In this document: piece by piece, positions 25,456 to 34,558 of the stretch
How positions within the stretch are numbered: the stretch's first letter is position 1
How the letters are laid out: every line of letters begins with the position of its first letter
Program-made: the position numbers and the translations under genes
Notes under the pieces: generated by a model
The model's input: only the letters and a program-made list of their open reading frames with translations
Told to the model about the DNA's origin: nothing
Databases searched by the model: none
Assembly: GCF_019331775.1 (NCBI RefSeq)
Contig: NZ_JAHBBD010000011.1
Span: 17,431 to 81,430 of the forward strand
From: Bifidobacterium phasiani
Lineage (GTDB): Bacteria; Actinomycetota; Actinomycetes; Actinomycetales; Bifidobacteriaceae
Reading direction: 5' to 3'
DNA: 64,000 nt

Positions 25456-25809
25456 ATGGCCAATTACAGCAAGACCAGCGTCGCCGCGGCGCCCCGCACC
25501 GAGCTGCACGACACGCTCGGCCTGACCGGCGCGGAGATCAGCGTCAACAACCTGCCGGCCGGCGCGAGCGTCCCGTTCGTGCACCATCACCGGAAGAACG
25601 AGGAGATCTACGGCATCCTCGCGGGCAAGGGCAGGCTGGAGATCGACGGCGAAAGCGTGGACCTCGCCGCCGGCGACTGGATCCGCATCGCCCCGGCCGG
25701 CCGCCGCCGCTTCTTCGCCGCGGACGACGAGCCGCTCACCTTCATCTGCGTGCAGGTCAGGGAAGGCTCGCTGGAAGGCTTCACCGCGGACGACGGCGTC
25801 TCCGACTGA
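25456..25809 (+). CDS. Small cupin-domain protein
   Basis: 117-residue single-domain cupin. The two cupin motifs are visible: PFVHHHRKNEEIYGILAGKG (metal-binding His-x-His, then Glu) and a shorter second motif around AGDWIRIAP. No second enzymatic domain is present. Such small cupins may bind metal ions or small ligands; the substrate is unknown. ATG 25456 follows GAAGGAGTTGCTCATC. It has its own operator-like region and ends at a bidirectional terminator. Its position after copA suggests, but does not prove, a link with metal or redox stress. Confidence 0.8.
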   Translation: MANYSKTSVAAAPRTELHDTLGLTGAEISVNNLPAGASVPFVHHHRKNEEIYGILAGKGRLEIDGESVDLAAGDWIRIAPAGRRRFFAADDEPLTFICVQVREGSLEGFTADDGVSD

Positions 25810-25873
25810 CCCCGCCGAGCCCGTCGCGGTCCCCGTCCGGCTCGCCGGGCGGAAGCGGCATGCGACGAACGTA

Positions 25874-25913
25874 AAGGGCCGTGCATCCCGGGATTCCGGA
25901 ATGCACGGCCCTT
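25874..25913 (+). terminator. Bidirectional terminator between the cupin gene and the DUF4191-like gene
   Basis: A 13-base perfect stem runs from 25874-25886 to 25901-25913 (arms beginning AAGGGCCGTG and ATGCACGGCC). Flanking A and T residues allow use from both strands. It lies between convergent genes. Confidence 0.8.
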
Positions 25914-25988
25914 CCATGTATGCGGTATGCGCGACGGCCCGTATACGACCGCGCCCATGCGGCCGTACGGGACCTGCGACCCGCGGGA

Positions 25989-26774
25989 TCAGCGGCCGCG
26001 CATGGCGCGACGGCTGATCTTCTGCGGATGCGTCGGATCGATGCTCTTGGGGATGCCGAAGCCCTGCTTGCGCTGCAGCGTGCGCAGGCGGTCGTTCAGG
26101 GTGTCCAGCTCCTGCTGGGTGAGCAGGAAGCGGCGGCGCGGGTGGATCCTGGCCATCAGGACGTTCTTGTGGTTGGTGGGCTCGTACGTCTTCTTCTTGA
26201 CGATGGTGTTGCGCAGGTTCTTCAGACGCACCTGCTTGGGGCCGGTGCCCACGCAGATGCGGTACACCGGGATCGACGAGCCGGCGGTGACGCCCTTGAT
26301 GCTCTGCTCCTGGCGGTCCATCGCGCGCATCACCCGGCCGTAGTCGCCCTCGCCGAGCAGGTAGATGCCGTTGAACCCGGTGCCGCGCCAGATCGCGTCC
26401 TTGGTCTTGGCGTCGAACCACACCGGCTCCTCGGGGAACGTGAACCCGGCCTTGTTCATGTTGCTCAGCACGCTCACCGCGGCGCCCGGCTTGCCCTCGA
26501 GATGCTGGTAGCCGACGCGGTCGGCGCGGTTGGTCAGCACCATCGTGGCGAACAGCGCGCCGAGCATCACGGCCAGCACGACCATGAGGATCCACATCAG
26601 CCAGGACCAGCGGAACACCAGGCCGAGGACGACGAACACCACGACCGGCGCCAGCCACGCGCCGGCCAGCAGCCAGGGCAGCACCTTGTCGTCGGCGTAG
26701 GTGTACTTGAAAATCTTGATGACCTGCTGGATCAGGCCCGGCTTCTTCTGCGCCTTCTCATCCTTGGATGGCAT
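25989..26774 (-). CDS. DUF4191-like actinobacterial membrane protein
   Basis: 261 residues with a basic N terminus (MPSKDEKAQKKP), two adjacent hydrophobic helices (about residues 33-75, WLLAGAWLAPVVVFVVLGLV and the following WLMWILMVVLAVMLGALFA), then a soluble cytoplasmic C-terminal domain rich in Arg/Lys and ending in a basic tail. The layout and neighbourhood match the DUF4191 family; its function is unknown. ATG 26774 has GAGGAG upstream on the minus strand; a longer frame starting at 26807 is less likely. Confidence 0.75.
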   Translation of the reverse strand: MPSKDEKAQKKPGLIQQVIKIFKYTYADDKVLPWLLAGAWLAPVVVFVVLGLVFRWSWLMWILMVVLAVMLGALFATMVLTNRADRVGYQHLEGKPGAAVSVLSNMNKAGFTFPEEPVWFDAKTKDAIWRGTGFNGIYLLGEGDYGRVMRAMDRQEQSIKGVTAGSSIPVYRICVGTGPKQVRLKNLRNTIVKKKTYEPTNHKNVLMARIHPRRRFLLTQQELDTLNDRLRTLQRKQGFGIPKSIDPTHPQKISRRAMRGR

Positions 26775-27032
26775 CGGACTCCTCGCTTCTAGTTGACGGG
26801 TTGACACACTAAGACCAATAGTCTAGCAGCCCCATGACCGCGCCGGGCGGCGCGTGTAGGGCGGCGGATGATGCGCCGCGCACGTTGCGCGCGACCAGGG
26901 CGGCGCGCATGCACGGCGCACATTGTGCGCGTCCGTGGCGGTGCGCCGGCCCCAGCGGCGATGCACCGGCCCGTCGCGGGGACGGACCGGACGTTGAGAT
27001 GCGTCACGCACATCGTGCGCGGCGCGCCGGCC

Positions 27033-28511
27033 TCACCGGGTGTGCAACGGCCGGCCGTCCGCCTTGAGCAGCGCCTCGCCCAGCACCTCGCTGAACGTGG
27101 GATGCGGGTGGATCAGCCGCGCCGCGTCGGACAACGGCACGCGGTTGCCGACCAGCTGCTGCGCCTCGGCGATCAGGTCGCTGGCGTCGGGCGCCACCAT
27201 GTGCACGCCCAGCACCAGCTCCACGTCGGGGCGGTCGGCCATCGCGCCGGAGACCACCGTCAGCGACCCGGCCTGCCCGCTCATCTGCATGCGGGCGTTG
27301 CCCATCATCGGGTAGACGGTCTCGTGCGCCTCCGCCACGTCGTCGCGCGCCCTGGCCTGCTCGAGCGTCAGACCCACGGCGGCGGCCTGCGGCAGCGAGA
27401 ACACGATCCGCGGCACGCTCGCCTCGTCGACGGGCCGGGGCGCCAGTCCGGCGATGGACTCCGCGACGACGATGCCCTGCCCGAACGCGCGGTGCGCCAG
27501 CGCGTGGCCCGCGGTGATGTCGCCCACCGCCCACACCCCGGGCGCGGAGGTGCGGCCGAACGCGTCGACGGCCACGAAACCGCGGTCGTCCACCTCGACG
27601 CCCGCATCGCGGATCCAACCGGCGTCGGTGACCGGATCGCGGCCGACGGCCGCCAGCACCAGCTGCGCCGACGCCGTGTGCTCGGCCTCGTCGCCGTCAC
27701 GGGTGTAGCGCACGTTCGCGCCGAGGTTCTCGCCGGTCTCGACCGCCACGACATGGCTGCGCGTCACGATCTCGACGCCCGCGCGCCGCAGCTCGCGCGT
27801 CAGGGCGGCGGCCGTGCGCCGGTCCCAGCCGGAGAGCACGCGGTCCCGGCGGATCAGCAGCGTCGTACGGCAGCCGGCCCGGTTCCACAGCGAGGCGAAC
27901 TCCAGCGCGACCGCGCCGGAGCCGACGATGACGGCGCTGGCGGGGAACACGTCCTGCTCCAGCGCCTGCGTCGAGTCGATGAGCGCGCCGCGGAACGGCT
28001 CGCCGGGCAGCGGCCGCGGCCGCGAGCCGGTGGCCAGGACGACGTCGCCGGCGGTCAGGTCGACGCCGGGGCCGGCCGGCTCGGCGACCTCCGCCCTGAC
28101 GTAGCGCTCCACGGCGCCGAGACCGGGGGAGGGCGCCACATGGACGGTGCGGTCCGCCGCAAGCGCGGCCTCGCCGCGGAACACCGTGATGCCGCGGTGC
28201 GCCACCAGCGCCGCCAGCCCCTGCACCATCGTGCCCACCGCTCGCCGGCGGTGCTCGCGCAGGGCGCCGTAGTCGATGCCCTCGAAGCGGACCCCGACCC
28301 CGCAGCCGGCGGCGCGGCGCGCCCCGTCGATCGCGTGGGCGGCGTCGAGCAGGGCCTTCGACGGGATGCACCCGCGGTTCAGGCAGGTGCCGCCGAGCGT
28401 TGCGTCGCGCTCCACCAGCGCGACGGATCTGCCGAGCTCCGCGGCTCGCAGCGCGGTCGCGTAGCCGCCCGGGCCCGCGCCGATGATGACGATATCGAAT
28501 GCTTCCGGCAT
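27033..28511 (-). CDS. lpdA: Dihydrolipoyl dehydrogenase-like flavoprotein
   Basis: 492-residue FAD/NAD disulfide oxidoreductase. FAD motif IIGAGPGGYATALRAAELG, redox pair in GGTCLNRGCIPSKALL, NAD motif around VIVGSGAVALEFASLW, and the C-terminal dimerisation domain with the His-Pro-Thr motif HPHPTFSEVLGEALL that supplies the catalytic His-Glu pair. It reoxidises dihydrolipoamide in 2-oxoacid dehydrogenase or glycine-cleavage-type complexes. No E1/E2 partner lies in this window, so its partner is uncertain. ATG 28511 follows GGGAGG; a longer upstream frame crosses the terminator and is rejected. Confidence 0.88.
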   Translation of the reverse strand: MPEAFDIVIIGAGPGGYATALRAAELGRSVALVERDATLGGTCLNRGCIPSKALLDAAHAIDGARRAAGCGVGVRFEGIDYGALREHRRRAVGTMVQGLAALVAHRGITVFRGEAALAADRTVHVAPSPGLGAVERYVRAEVAEPAGPGVDLTAGDVVLATGSRPRPLPGEPFRGALIDSTQALEQDVFPASAVIVGSGAVALEFASLWNRAGCRTTLLIRRDRVLSGWDRRTAAALTRELRRAGVEIVTRSHVVAVETGENLGANVRYTRDGDEAEHTASAQLVLAAVGRDPVTDAGWIRDAGVEVDDRGFVAVDAFGRTSAPGVWAVGDITAGHALAHRAFGQGIVVAESIAGLAPRPVDEASVPRIVFSLPQAAAVGLTLEQARARDDVAEAHETVYPMMGNARMQMSGQAGSLTVVSGAMADRPDVELVLGVHMVAPDASDLIAEAQQLVGNRVPLSDAARLIHPHPTFSEVLGEALLKADGRPLHTR

Positions 28512-28616
28512 CGTTGCCTCCCTGGGTTGTATGTCACGGTCCGCCCACCCGCGGCCCGTGCCCGCGCGTCCCGAGCGCACGGGAATGCGGGTGTGTCTTT
28601 CCTTAAATATACGAAA

Positions 28617-28654
28617 TCGCGCCCGCGGACGGTCGGTTCCGTCCGCGGGCGCGA
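28617..28654 (-). terminator. Strong terminator downstream of the DUF3043-like gene
   Basis: A 15-base perfect stem runs from 28617-28631 to 28640-28654 with an eight-base loop. On the minus strand it is followed by TTTCGTATATTT. It separates the DUF3043-like gene from lpdA. Confidence 0.85.
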
Positions 28655-28760
28655 CGACAGCGATGATCCGCCGGCCGTCCCCCGTGGCCGCCGGGCCAGC
28701 GCCGAACGACGGCGCGCCGGCCGGCATGGACGACCCCTCGGGCGACGGCGGCGCCGGACG

Positions 28761-29366
28761 TCACTCCGGCCAGTGGCCGCGCTTGGGGTAGCGCGGCTTG
28801 GGCAGGCGCCAGCGGCGCAGCTGGATGGCGCGGCTCCACGCGTACGTCGCCGAGCGCGAGCCCTTGGCCACCGCGCGCTCGCCGTACTTGGCGACCAGCT
28901 TCTTCTTGAGCTTGCGCCACATCACCACGACGTCGATGATGACCGCGAACAGGTACACGTACAGCAGGATCATCATCGGCAGCGAGAGCAGCGGGTACAC
29001 CATCGTGACCACCATCGACAGGATCAGCACGATGAAGGCCACCGGGATGAAGAACTCGCCGAGGTTGAAGCGGGCGTCCACGTAGTCGCGGATGTAGATG
29101 CGCCACGGAAGGCGCTCGGCCTTCGGCATGCGGTTGATGTCGCCGGTGCGCATCGCCTCGTACTCGGCGTTCTCCCTCTCGCGCTGGCGCTCCTTGGCGG
29201 CCTTGGCGCTGGCCTTGCGGTCCTTGGGCACCAGGGGGCGCAGGTTCTGCGCCTGCGCGACCTTGCGCTTCGGCGTGGCATGGCCCTTGCCGACGCTCTG
29301 CTCGGGCTTGGCCGGCTCGACCGGCTCCTGGGCCTGTTCTTCTTTCTTGAACGGGTTCCATGTCAT
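28761..29366 (-). CDS. DUF3043-like actinobacterial membrane protein
   Basis: 201 residues. A charged N terminus (MTWNPFKKEEQAQEP) with a Lys/Arg/Ala-rich, probably helical segment (residues about 45-75) is followed by RIYIRDYVDARFNLGEF, characteristic of DUF3043. Then come two membrane helices (FIPVAFIVLILSMVVTM and the following LLSLPMMILLYVYLFAVII) and a basic C-terminal region. Function unknown; widespread in Actinobacteria. No strong ribosome site is visible before the ATG. Confidence 0.78.
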   Translation of the reverse strand: MTWNPFKKEEQAQEPVEPAKPEQSVGKGHATPKRKVAQAQNLRPLVPKDRKASAKAAKERQRERENAEYEAMRTGDINRMPKAERLPWRIYIRDYVDARFNLGEFFIPVAFIVLILSMVVTMVYPLLSLPMMILLYVYLFAVIIDVVVMWRKLKKKLVAKYGERAVAKGSRSATYAWSRAIQLRRWRLPKPRYPKRGHWPE

Positions 29367-29496
29367 GCTTGCAGGTTACGGTGACGTTAAGACACTGGCG
29401 GGCCGGCGGGCCGCGGCGCGCAACGCCGCGCGGCGCCGCGCCGGGGGCCAGCGGTACCCTGCAATATCAAGGCAAATCGGATGGACAAGGAGTGTC

Positions 29497-30864
29497 ATGA
29501 CAGCCGTGAACGTGGATGAGATTCGTGCGCGCGTGGACGAGGACTGGCAGCGCATCGTCGACCTGCTCGTGCGCAAGACCGCGCTGCAGTCGATTTCCGC
29601 CGAGGGCATCACCGGCGAGCGGATGCGTCGCTCCGCCGAGTTCGTCGCCGAGGAGCTGCGCCTGGTCGGCATCGACGCGAAGGTCGCCCAGGCGCACAAC
29701 GCCGACGGCACGCCGGGCGCCTGGGAGGTGATCGGCTCGCGCGTCGTCGACCCCGAGGCCCCGACCGTGCTGCTGTACGCGCACCACGACGTGCAGCCGG
29801 TGCCCGACCCGTCCGTGTGGGACACCGAGCCGTTCGTGGCCACCGAGGTCGGCGAGCGCATGTTCGGCCGCGGCGTCGCCGACGACGGCGGCGGCATCGC
29901 CATCCACTCCGGCGCGCTCAAGGCGCTCGGCGACGATCTGGGCGTGAACGTCAAGGTGTTCATCGAGGGCGAGGAGGAGATGGGCTCGCCGAGCTTCATC
30001 CCGTTCATCGAGGAGCACCGCGACGAGTTCGCCGCCGACGTGATCGTCGTGGCGGATTCGGGCAACTGGTCCGCCGACATCCCCTCGCTGACCACGTCGC
30101 TGCGCGGCAACACCACGCTCGACGTGCACGTCAAGGTGCTGGAGCACCCGGTGCACTCCGGCCAGTACGGCGGCCCGATCCTCGACGCCAACACGCTCGC
30201 CGCGATGCTGATCGCCTCGATGTACGACGAGAACGGCGACATGCGGGTCCCGGGCGTGGACGCCGAGGAGCCGGTGGGCGGCCTGCAGCGCGACCTCGAC
30301 GAGGCCACCGTGCGCGAGGACGCCGGCATCGTGCCCTCCTACCGCCTGGCCGGCACCGGCTCGATCGCCGCGCGCATGTGGACCAAGCCGAGCGTCACCG
30401 TCATCGGCTTCGACGCCCACCCGGTCGAGGGGTCGTTCAACGTGATCGCCCACGAGACGACGTTCCGCCTGTCGCTGCGCACCGCGCCGAACCAGGAGCC
30501 GGAGCGGGCGCAGCGGGCGCTCGCCGACTACCTGGTCGCCCACGCGCCGTTCGGCTGCGAGGTCAGCGTCACCCCGGGCGAGAACGGCATGGGCTGGGCC
30601 ATGGACCCGAACGCCGAGGCCACGCGCGACGCGCTCGAGGCGATGGAGGAGGCCTTCGGCTGCGCCCCGGTGAACAAGGGCGAGGGCGGGTCGATCCCGT
30701 TCATTCCCGAGCTGCAGCGCATCTTCCCGGACGCGCAGGTGCTGGTCACCGGCCCGGAGGACCCGAAGGCCAACGCGCACAGCCCGAACGAGTCGATCTC
30801 GCTGCCGGGGCTGAGGAAGAACATCGTCACCGAGGCGCTGCTGCTGGCCAAACTCGCCCGCTGA
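29497..30864 (+). CDS. M20/M25/M40-family metallopeptidase (dipeptidase-like)
   Basis: 455-residue cytosolic zinc peptidase. Metal ligands are visible in the usual order: LLYAHHDVQPVP (His), RGVADDGGG (bridging Asp), the catalytic and bridging pair in EGEEEMGSP, VVADSGNW (Asp), and the C-terminal NAHSPNES (His). A lid/dimerisation domain lies between. It probably hydrolyses dipeptides or short peptides; the exact substrate is unknown. ATG 29497 was chosen for the AAGGAG ribosome site. Monocistronic, divergent from the DUF3043-like gene. Confidence 0.9.
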   Translation: MTAVNVDEIRARVDEDWQRIVDLLVRKTALQSISAEGITGERMRRSAEFVAEELRLVGIDAKVAQAHNADGTPGAWEVIGSRVVDPEAPTVLLYAHHDVQPVPDPSVWDTEPFVATEVGERMFGRGVADDGGGIAIHSGALKALGDDLGVNVKVFIEGEEEMGSPSFIPFIEEHRDEFAADVIVVADSGNWSADIPSLTTSLRGNTTLDVHVKVLEHPVHSGQYGGPILDANTLAAMLIASMYDENGDMRVPGVDAEEPVGGLQRDLDEATVREDAGIVPSYRLAGTGSIAARMWTKPSVTVIGFDAHPVEGSFNVIAHETTFRLSLRTAPNQEPERAQRALADYLVAHAPFGCEVSVTPGENGMGWAMDPNAEATRDALEAMEEAFGCAPVNKGEGGSIPFIPELQRIFPDAQVLVTGPEDPKANAHSPNESISLPGLRKNIVTEALLLAKLAR

Positions 30865-30945
30865 CCCGGGCCGCCGGATCGCCGCGGCGCGCACCCGCCC
30901 GCGGGCGCATGCCCCGAAGCGGCTCCGGCGCCGGTCCTCCGACTC

Positions 30946-30980
30946 GCCGCCGCCGTCCCTCCCCGCCGGAGGGCGGCGGC
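30946..30980 (+). terminator. Terminator after the M20 peptidase gene
   Basis: GCCGCCGCC (30946-30954) and GGCGGCGGC (30972-30980) are complementary, and CCCTCC/GGAGGG can pair within the loop. Confidence 0.6.
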
Positions 30981-31021
30981 GCCGTCGTGCGGCCGTTGAC
31001 CGGGGCATGCCCTACACTCGG

Positions 31022-31128
31022 GAACCGACACGGGGGCTCCGTGGCGCCGTCCGGGCGGCCACGGGGCTGAGATGAGGGTTTCCTCGACCGATTGAACGTA
31101 TACCGGGTAATGCCGGCGCACGGACGTC
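31022..31128 (+). promoter_or_regulatory. TPP (thiamine pyrophosphate) riboswitch
   Basis: Contains the conserved THI elements in order: GGGGCTGAGATGAGG (31063-31077), a ligand-domain segment ending ACCGATTGAACG, and the hallmark CCGGGTAATGCCGGCG (31103-31118). Downstream, GTGCC/GGCAC (31140-31144, 31156-31160) competes with GCACCGA-AGG-TCGGTGC (31157-31173), a plausible expression platform before the YkoE ribosome site. TACACT at 31013-31018 is a possible -10 box. It controls the following ECF transporter genes by thiamine status. Confidence 0.93.
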
Positions 31129-31196
31129 GCTCTATTCCCGTGCCTTGAAGTACGCGGCACCGAAGGTCGGTGCGCGAGACAGAGAAAGGCACATCA

Positions 31197-31817
31197 ATGT
31201 CTGCTACCATCTCCGAATCCAAGCCCATGCTCAAGTGGCGCGTCGTCGACATCGCCGTCGCCTCGGTCGTCGGCGTGGCGAGCGCCCTGATCTACTGGGT
31301 CGTCGCCCTGGTCACCAGCGCGCCGTGGGGCGCGCTCGAGGCGATCGTCCCGGGCCTGGCCGGCGTCTTCAACGGGCTGTGGCTGTTCGCCGGCCCGCTG
31401 GCCGCCGTCATCGTGCGCAAGCCGGGCGCGGCGCTGTACGCCGAGGTCGTGGCCGGCGTGCTGGAGGCCCTGATGGGCAACATGTGGGGAGGCGTGGAGA
31501 CCTTCCTGATCGCCCTGGTGCAGGGCCTGTTCGCCGAGATCGCGTTCCTCGTCTTCGCCTACCGCAAGTGGAACCTGCCGGTGACGGTGCTCTCCGGCGC
31601 GCTGTCCGGCGTGGCCTGCTGGGGCTACTCCTTCCTGACCAACCTGCAGGCCGTCGACGTGGCCCAGACCTACGGCGTGGTCTACGTCGTCACGACCGTG
31701 GCCTCCGGCGCGATCGTGGCCGGCGTGCTCATGTGGTACCTGTACATCGCCATCGCCAGGACCGGCGCGCTCGACAAGTTCGCCTCCGGCCGCGAGGTGC
31801 GCGGCCAGGCCCGATGA
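31197..31817 (+). CDS. ykoE: ECF transporter substrate-binding (S) component, YkoE family
   Basis: 206-residue membrane protein with about six hydrophobic helices and the YkoE-type start MLKWRVVDIAVASVVGVASAL. Conserved MGNMWGGVETFL and GYSFLTNLQ lie in the mid part. The family captures a thiamine precursor (hydroxymethylpyrimidine) or thiamine in combination with energising A and T components. Those components are encoded immediately downstream as one fused protein, and the TPP riboswitch supports a thiamine-related substrate. ATG 31197 follows GAAAGG. Confidence 0.9.
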   Translation: MSATISESKPMLKWRVVDIAVASVVGVASALIYWVVALVTSAPWGALEAIVPGLAGVFNGLWLFAGPLAAVIVRKPGAALYAEVVAGVLEALMGNMWGGVETFLIALVQGLFAEIAFLVFAYRKWNLPVTVLSGALSGVACWGYSFLTNLQAVDVAQTYGVVYVVTTVASGAIVAGVLMWYLYIAIARTGALDKFASGREVRGQAR

Positions 31818-31859
31818 GCCGGCGCGACCGACCGAACACCACCGCAGGAGACGCTTTCC

Positions 31860-34487
31860 GTGACGGAATCCACTGACATGACCCCCGCACCCGACAACGC
31901 GACGCTCCGATTCGACGGCTGGGGGTACCGCCACGCCTCGCGCACGCACTTCGCCGTGCGCGGGCTGGACCTGAGCATCGAGGCCGGCCAGCGCGTGCTG
32001 CTGCTCGGCGCCTCGGGCATCGGCAAATCCACGATCCTCGAGGGCGCCGCCGGCCTGCTCGGCGGCGAGGACCGCATCGAGCGCGAGACGGTCGGCGAGG
32101 ACGGCACCCGGACCGCCACCGACGCCGAGGGCGGCGTGACCGAGGGGCGCGTGCTGGTGGACGGCGTCCCGGTCACGCAGGCCCGCGGGCGCATCGGCCT
32201 GGTCCTGCAGGACCCGGACGCGCAGGCGATCTTCCAGCGCCTGGGCGACAACGTCGCCTTCGGCCCGGAGAACCTCGACGTGCCGCGCGGCGAGATCTGG
32301 GATCGCGTGCGCGCGAGCCTGGAGGCGGTGGGGCTGGACGGCGTCCAGCTGCACCGCTCCACGATGCACCTGTCCGGCGGCCAGATGCAGCGTCTGGCGC
32401 TCGCCGGCGCGCTGGCCATGCGCCCGGGCGTGCTGCTGCTCGACGAGCCGACCGCCAACCTCGACCCCGACGGCGTCGAGCAGGTGGTCGGCGCCGTGCG
32501 CGCCGTGCTCGACCGGCACCATTCGACGATGGTGCTGGTCGAGCACCGCGCCGGCCCGTGGATCGACCTGATCGACCGCGTCGTCGTGCTCGGCCTGGAG
32601 ACCGACGACCAGCAGGCCGCGCGCGTCGCCCGGCGGGGCATGGACGAGGAGGTGGACCGCAGCGGCTTCCGCCGGACCGTCATCGTGGCCGACGGCACGC
32701 CCGACGAGGTGTTCGGCGACCCGACGCTGGACTTCGCCGGGCTAGGCATCTGGCTGCCCGAGCGCTACCGCCGCCCCGGCGACGCGATCGTGCGCATCCA
32801 CACCGACGACGAGCCGGCCTACGATCCGTCCGTCGGCACCGGCGAGACCATTCTGTCCGCCCGCGACCTGTCCATCGGCCGCGACGGCGTCGCCATCGCC
32901 GAGCACATCGACCTGGACTTCGCCCCCGGGCAGATCACCGCGCTGGTCGGCGCGAACGGCGCGGGGAAGTCCACCCTGTCGCTCACGCTCGCCGGCCTGC
33001 TCGAGCCGGTCGCCGGGCGGGTCGTCGCCTCCGAAGGCCTGTCGGCCGGCGCCGGGGGCGACGCGCCGATCGCATGGAAGTCCACCGAGCTGGCCTCCCG
33101 CATCTCCTACGTGTTCCAGAACCCCGAGCACCAGTTCGCCCGCGGCAGCGTGCTCGAGGAGGTGATGCTCGGCCCGTTGCGCACCGGCTGCGACGAGGCC
33201 GAGGCCGAACGCCGCGCGCGCGACCTGCTCACGCGGTTCCGGCTGATCCAGTACGCCAGGCAGAACCCGTACACGCTGTCCGGCGGCGAGAAGCGCCGTC
33301 TGACCGTCGCCGCCTCGCTGGCGGCCGCGCCCCGCGTGCTCATCCTCGACGAACCCACCTTCGGACAGGACCGGCGCACGTGGATGCAGATCGTGCGGCT
33401 CATCCACGGGCTGCGCGGCGACGGCGTGAGCATCATCGTCGTCACGCACGACCGCGACCTGGTCACCGCGCTCGGCGCGCGCCTGGTCGAGCTGACACCC
33501 GCCGGCCGCGCCGGCGAATGGCGCGACACGGCCCCGGAACGCGCCGCCGAGGCCGGTTGCGCGCCCGCCGCCGACGGCGCGGAGGGTTCCGGTTCACGAG
33601 GTTCCACTCGGCGCGCCGCCGGGCCGGCGCCGGCCGGAGAGCGCGCCGCCGCGGGTGCGGCGTCGGCCGGCGTCAGCATCGCCGTCAGCCCGGTCAACGA
33701 GCGCGAGGAGGACCCCAAGCCCTCCAGCCGCTCGCCGTTCCTCGCCTCGCTCAACCCCGCCTACCGCCTGATCGGCGCGTTCCTGGTCTCGCTGCCGCTG
33801 CTGCTGAGCCTGGACTGGGTCTCCGCCACCGTGGCGCTGGCCCTGGAGTTCGGCATCCTCATGGCGATCGGCCTGACCCCGTGGCGCGTGGTGAAGTCCA
33901 CCTGGCCGGTGTTCATCGGCGCCCCCGGCTCGCTGCTGGCCGTGCTGCTGTACGGCAAGCAGGGCGGCGACACCTGGTGGCAGTGGGGGCTGATCCACGT
34001 CACCGACCGCTCGGCCGAGCTCGCCGTGGCCACCGGGCTGAGGATCCTCGCCATCGGCATCCCGGCCATCATCACGGTGCTCGGCATCGACGCGACCGAC
34101 CTGGCCGACGCGTTCAGCCAGATCCTGCACCTGCCGGACCGCTTCGTATACGGCGGCCTGGCCGGCATGCGCCTGTTCTCGGTGCTGCGCGACGACTGGA
34201 CCGCGCTCACCGCGTCGCGGCGCTCCCGCGGCCTGGGCGACGAGAACAAGGTCAAGGCGTTCCTGCCGCAGACCTTCGCGTTGCTGGTGCTGTCGATCAG
34301 ACGGTCCACCACGCTCGCCACCGCGATGGAGGCGCGCGGCTTCGGCGGCACCGGTCCGCGCAGCCACGCGCGCGTCAGCGAGGTCCACCCGCGCGACCGC
34401 GCCTACCTGGCCGGATGCCTCGCCATTCCGGTGGTCGCGCTGCTGTCCGCCGCGCTCGCCGGCACGTTCTCGTTCCTCGGCATGTGA
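31860..34487 (+). CDS. ECF transporter fused A-A-T protein (two ATPases plus EcfT-like membrane domain)
   Basis: 875 residues combining what are usually separate YkoD and YkoC subunits. The first ABC domain has GASGIGKST, LSGGQMQR and LLLDEPTANLD; the second has GANGAGKST, LSGGEKRR and LILDEPTFGQD. After an Ala/Gly/Pro-rich linker (about residues 550-615), an EcfT transmembrane domain starts near residue 624 (NPAYRLIGAFLVSLPLLLSL) and includes the Ala-Arg-Gly coupling motif in AMEARGFGGTG. It energises YkoE. GTG 31860 (GCAGGAGACG upstream) was chosen; an ATG at 31878 is possible. About 40 bases separate it from ykoE, so the two are cotranscribed under the TPP riboswitch. Confidence 0.9.
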   Translation: MTESTDMTPAPDNATLRFDGWGYRHASRTHFAVRGLDLSIEAGQRVLLLGASGIGKSTILEGAAGLLGGEDRIERETVGEDGTRTATDAEGGVTEGRVLVDGVPVTQARGRIGLVLQDPDAQAIFQRLGDNVAFGPENLDVPRGEIWDRVRASLEAVGLDGVQLHRSTMHLSGGQMQRLALAGALAMRPGVLLLDEPTANLDPDGVEQVVGAVRAVLDRHHSTMVLVEHRAGPWIDLIDRVVVLGLETDDQQAARVARRGMDEEVDRSGFRRTVIVADGTPDEVFGDPTLDFAGLGIWLPERYRRPGDAIVRIHTDDEPAYDPSVGTGETILSARDLSIGRDGVAIAEHIDLDFAPGQITALVGANGAGKSTLSLTLAGLLEPVAGRVVASEGLSAGAGGDAPIAWKSTELASRISYVFQNPEHQFARGSVLEEVMLGPLRTGCDEAEAERRARDLLTRFRLIQYARQNPYTLSGGEKRRLTVAASLAAAPRVLILDEPTFGQDRRTWMQIVRLIHGLRGDGVSIIVVTHDRDLVTALGARLVELTPAGRAGEWRDTAPERAAEAGCAPAADGAEGSGSRGSTRRAAGPAPAGERAAAGAASAGVSIAVSPVNEREEDPKPSSRSPFLASLNPAYRLIGAFLVSLPLLLSLDWVSATVALALEFGILMAIGLTPWRVVKSTWPVFIGAPGSLLAVLLYGKQGGDTWWQWGLIHVTDRSAELAVATGLRILAIGIPAIITVLGIDATDLADAFSQILHLPDRFVYGGLAGMRLFSVLRDDWTALTASRRSRGLGDENKVKAFLPQTFALLVLSIRRSTTLATAMEARGFGGTGPRSHARVSEVHPRDRAYLAGCLAIPVVALLSAALAGTFSFLGM

Positions 34488-34558
34488 CCGTCCCGGCCGC
34501 CGACACGCGGCCGGCCGGCGCGGCCGGCGCGCGGCGGCCAGGCGGTAGGGTAGCAGGT

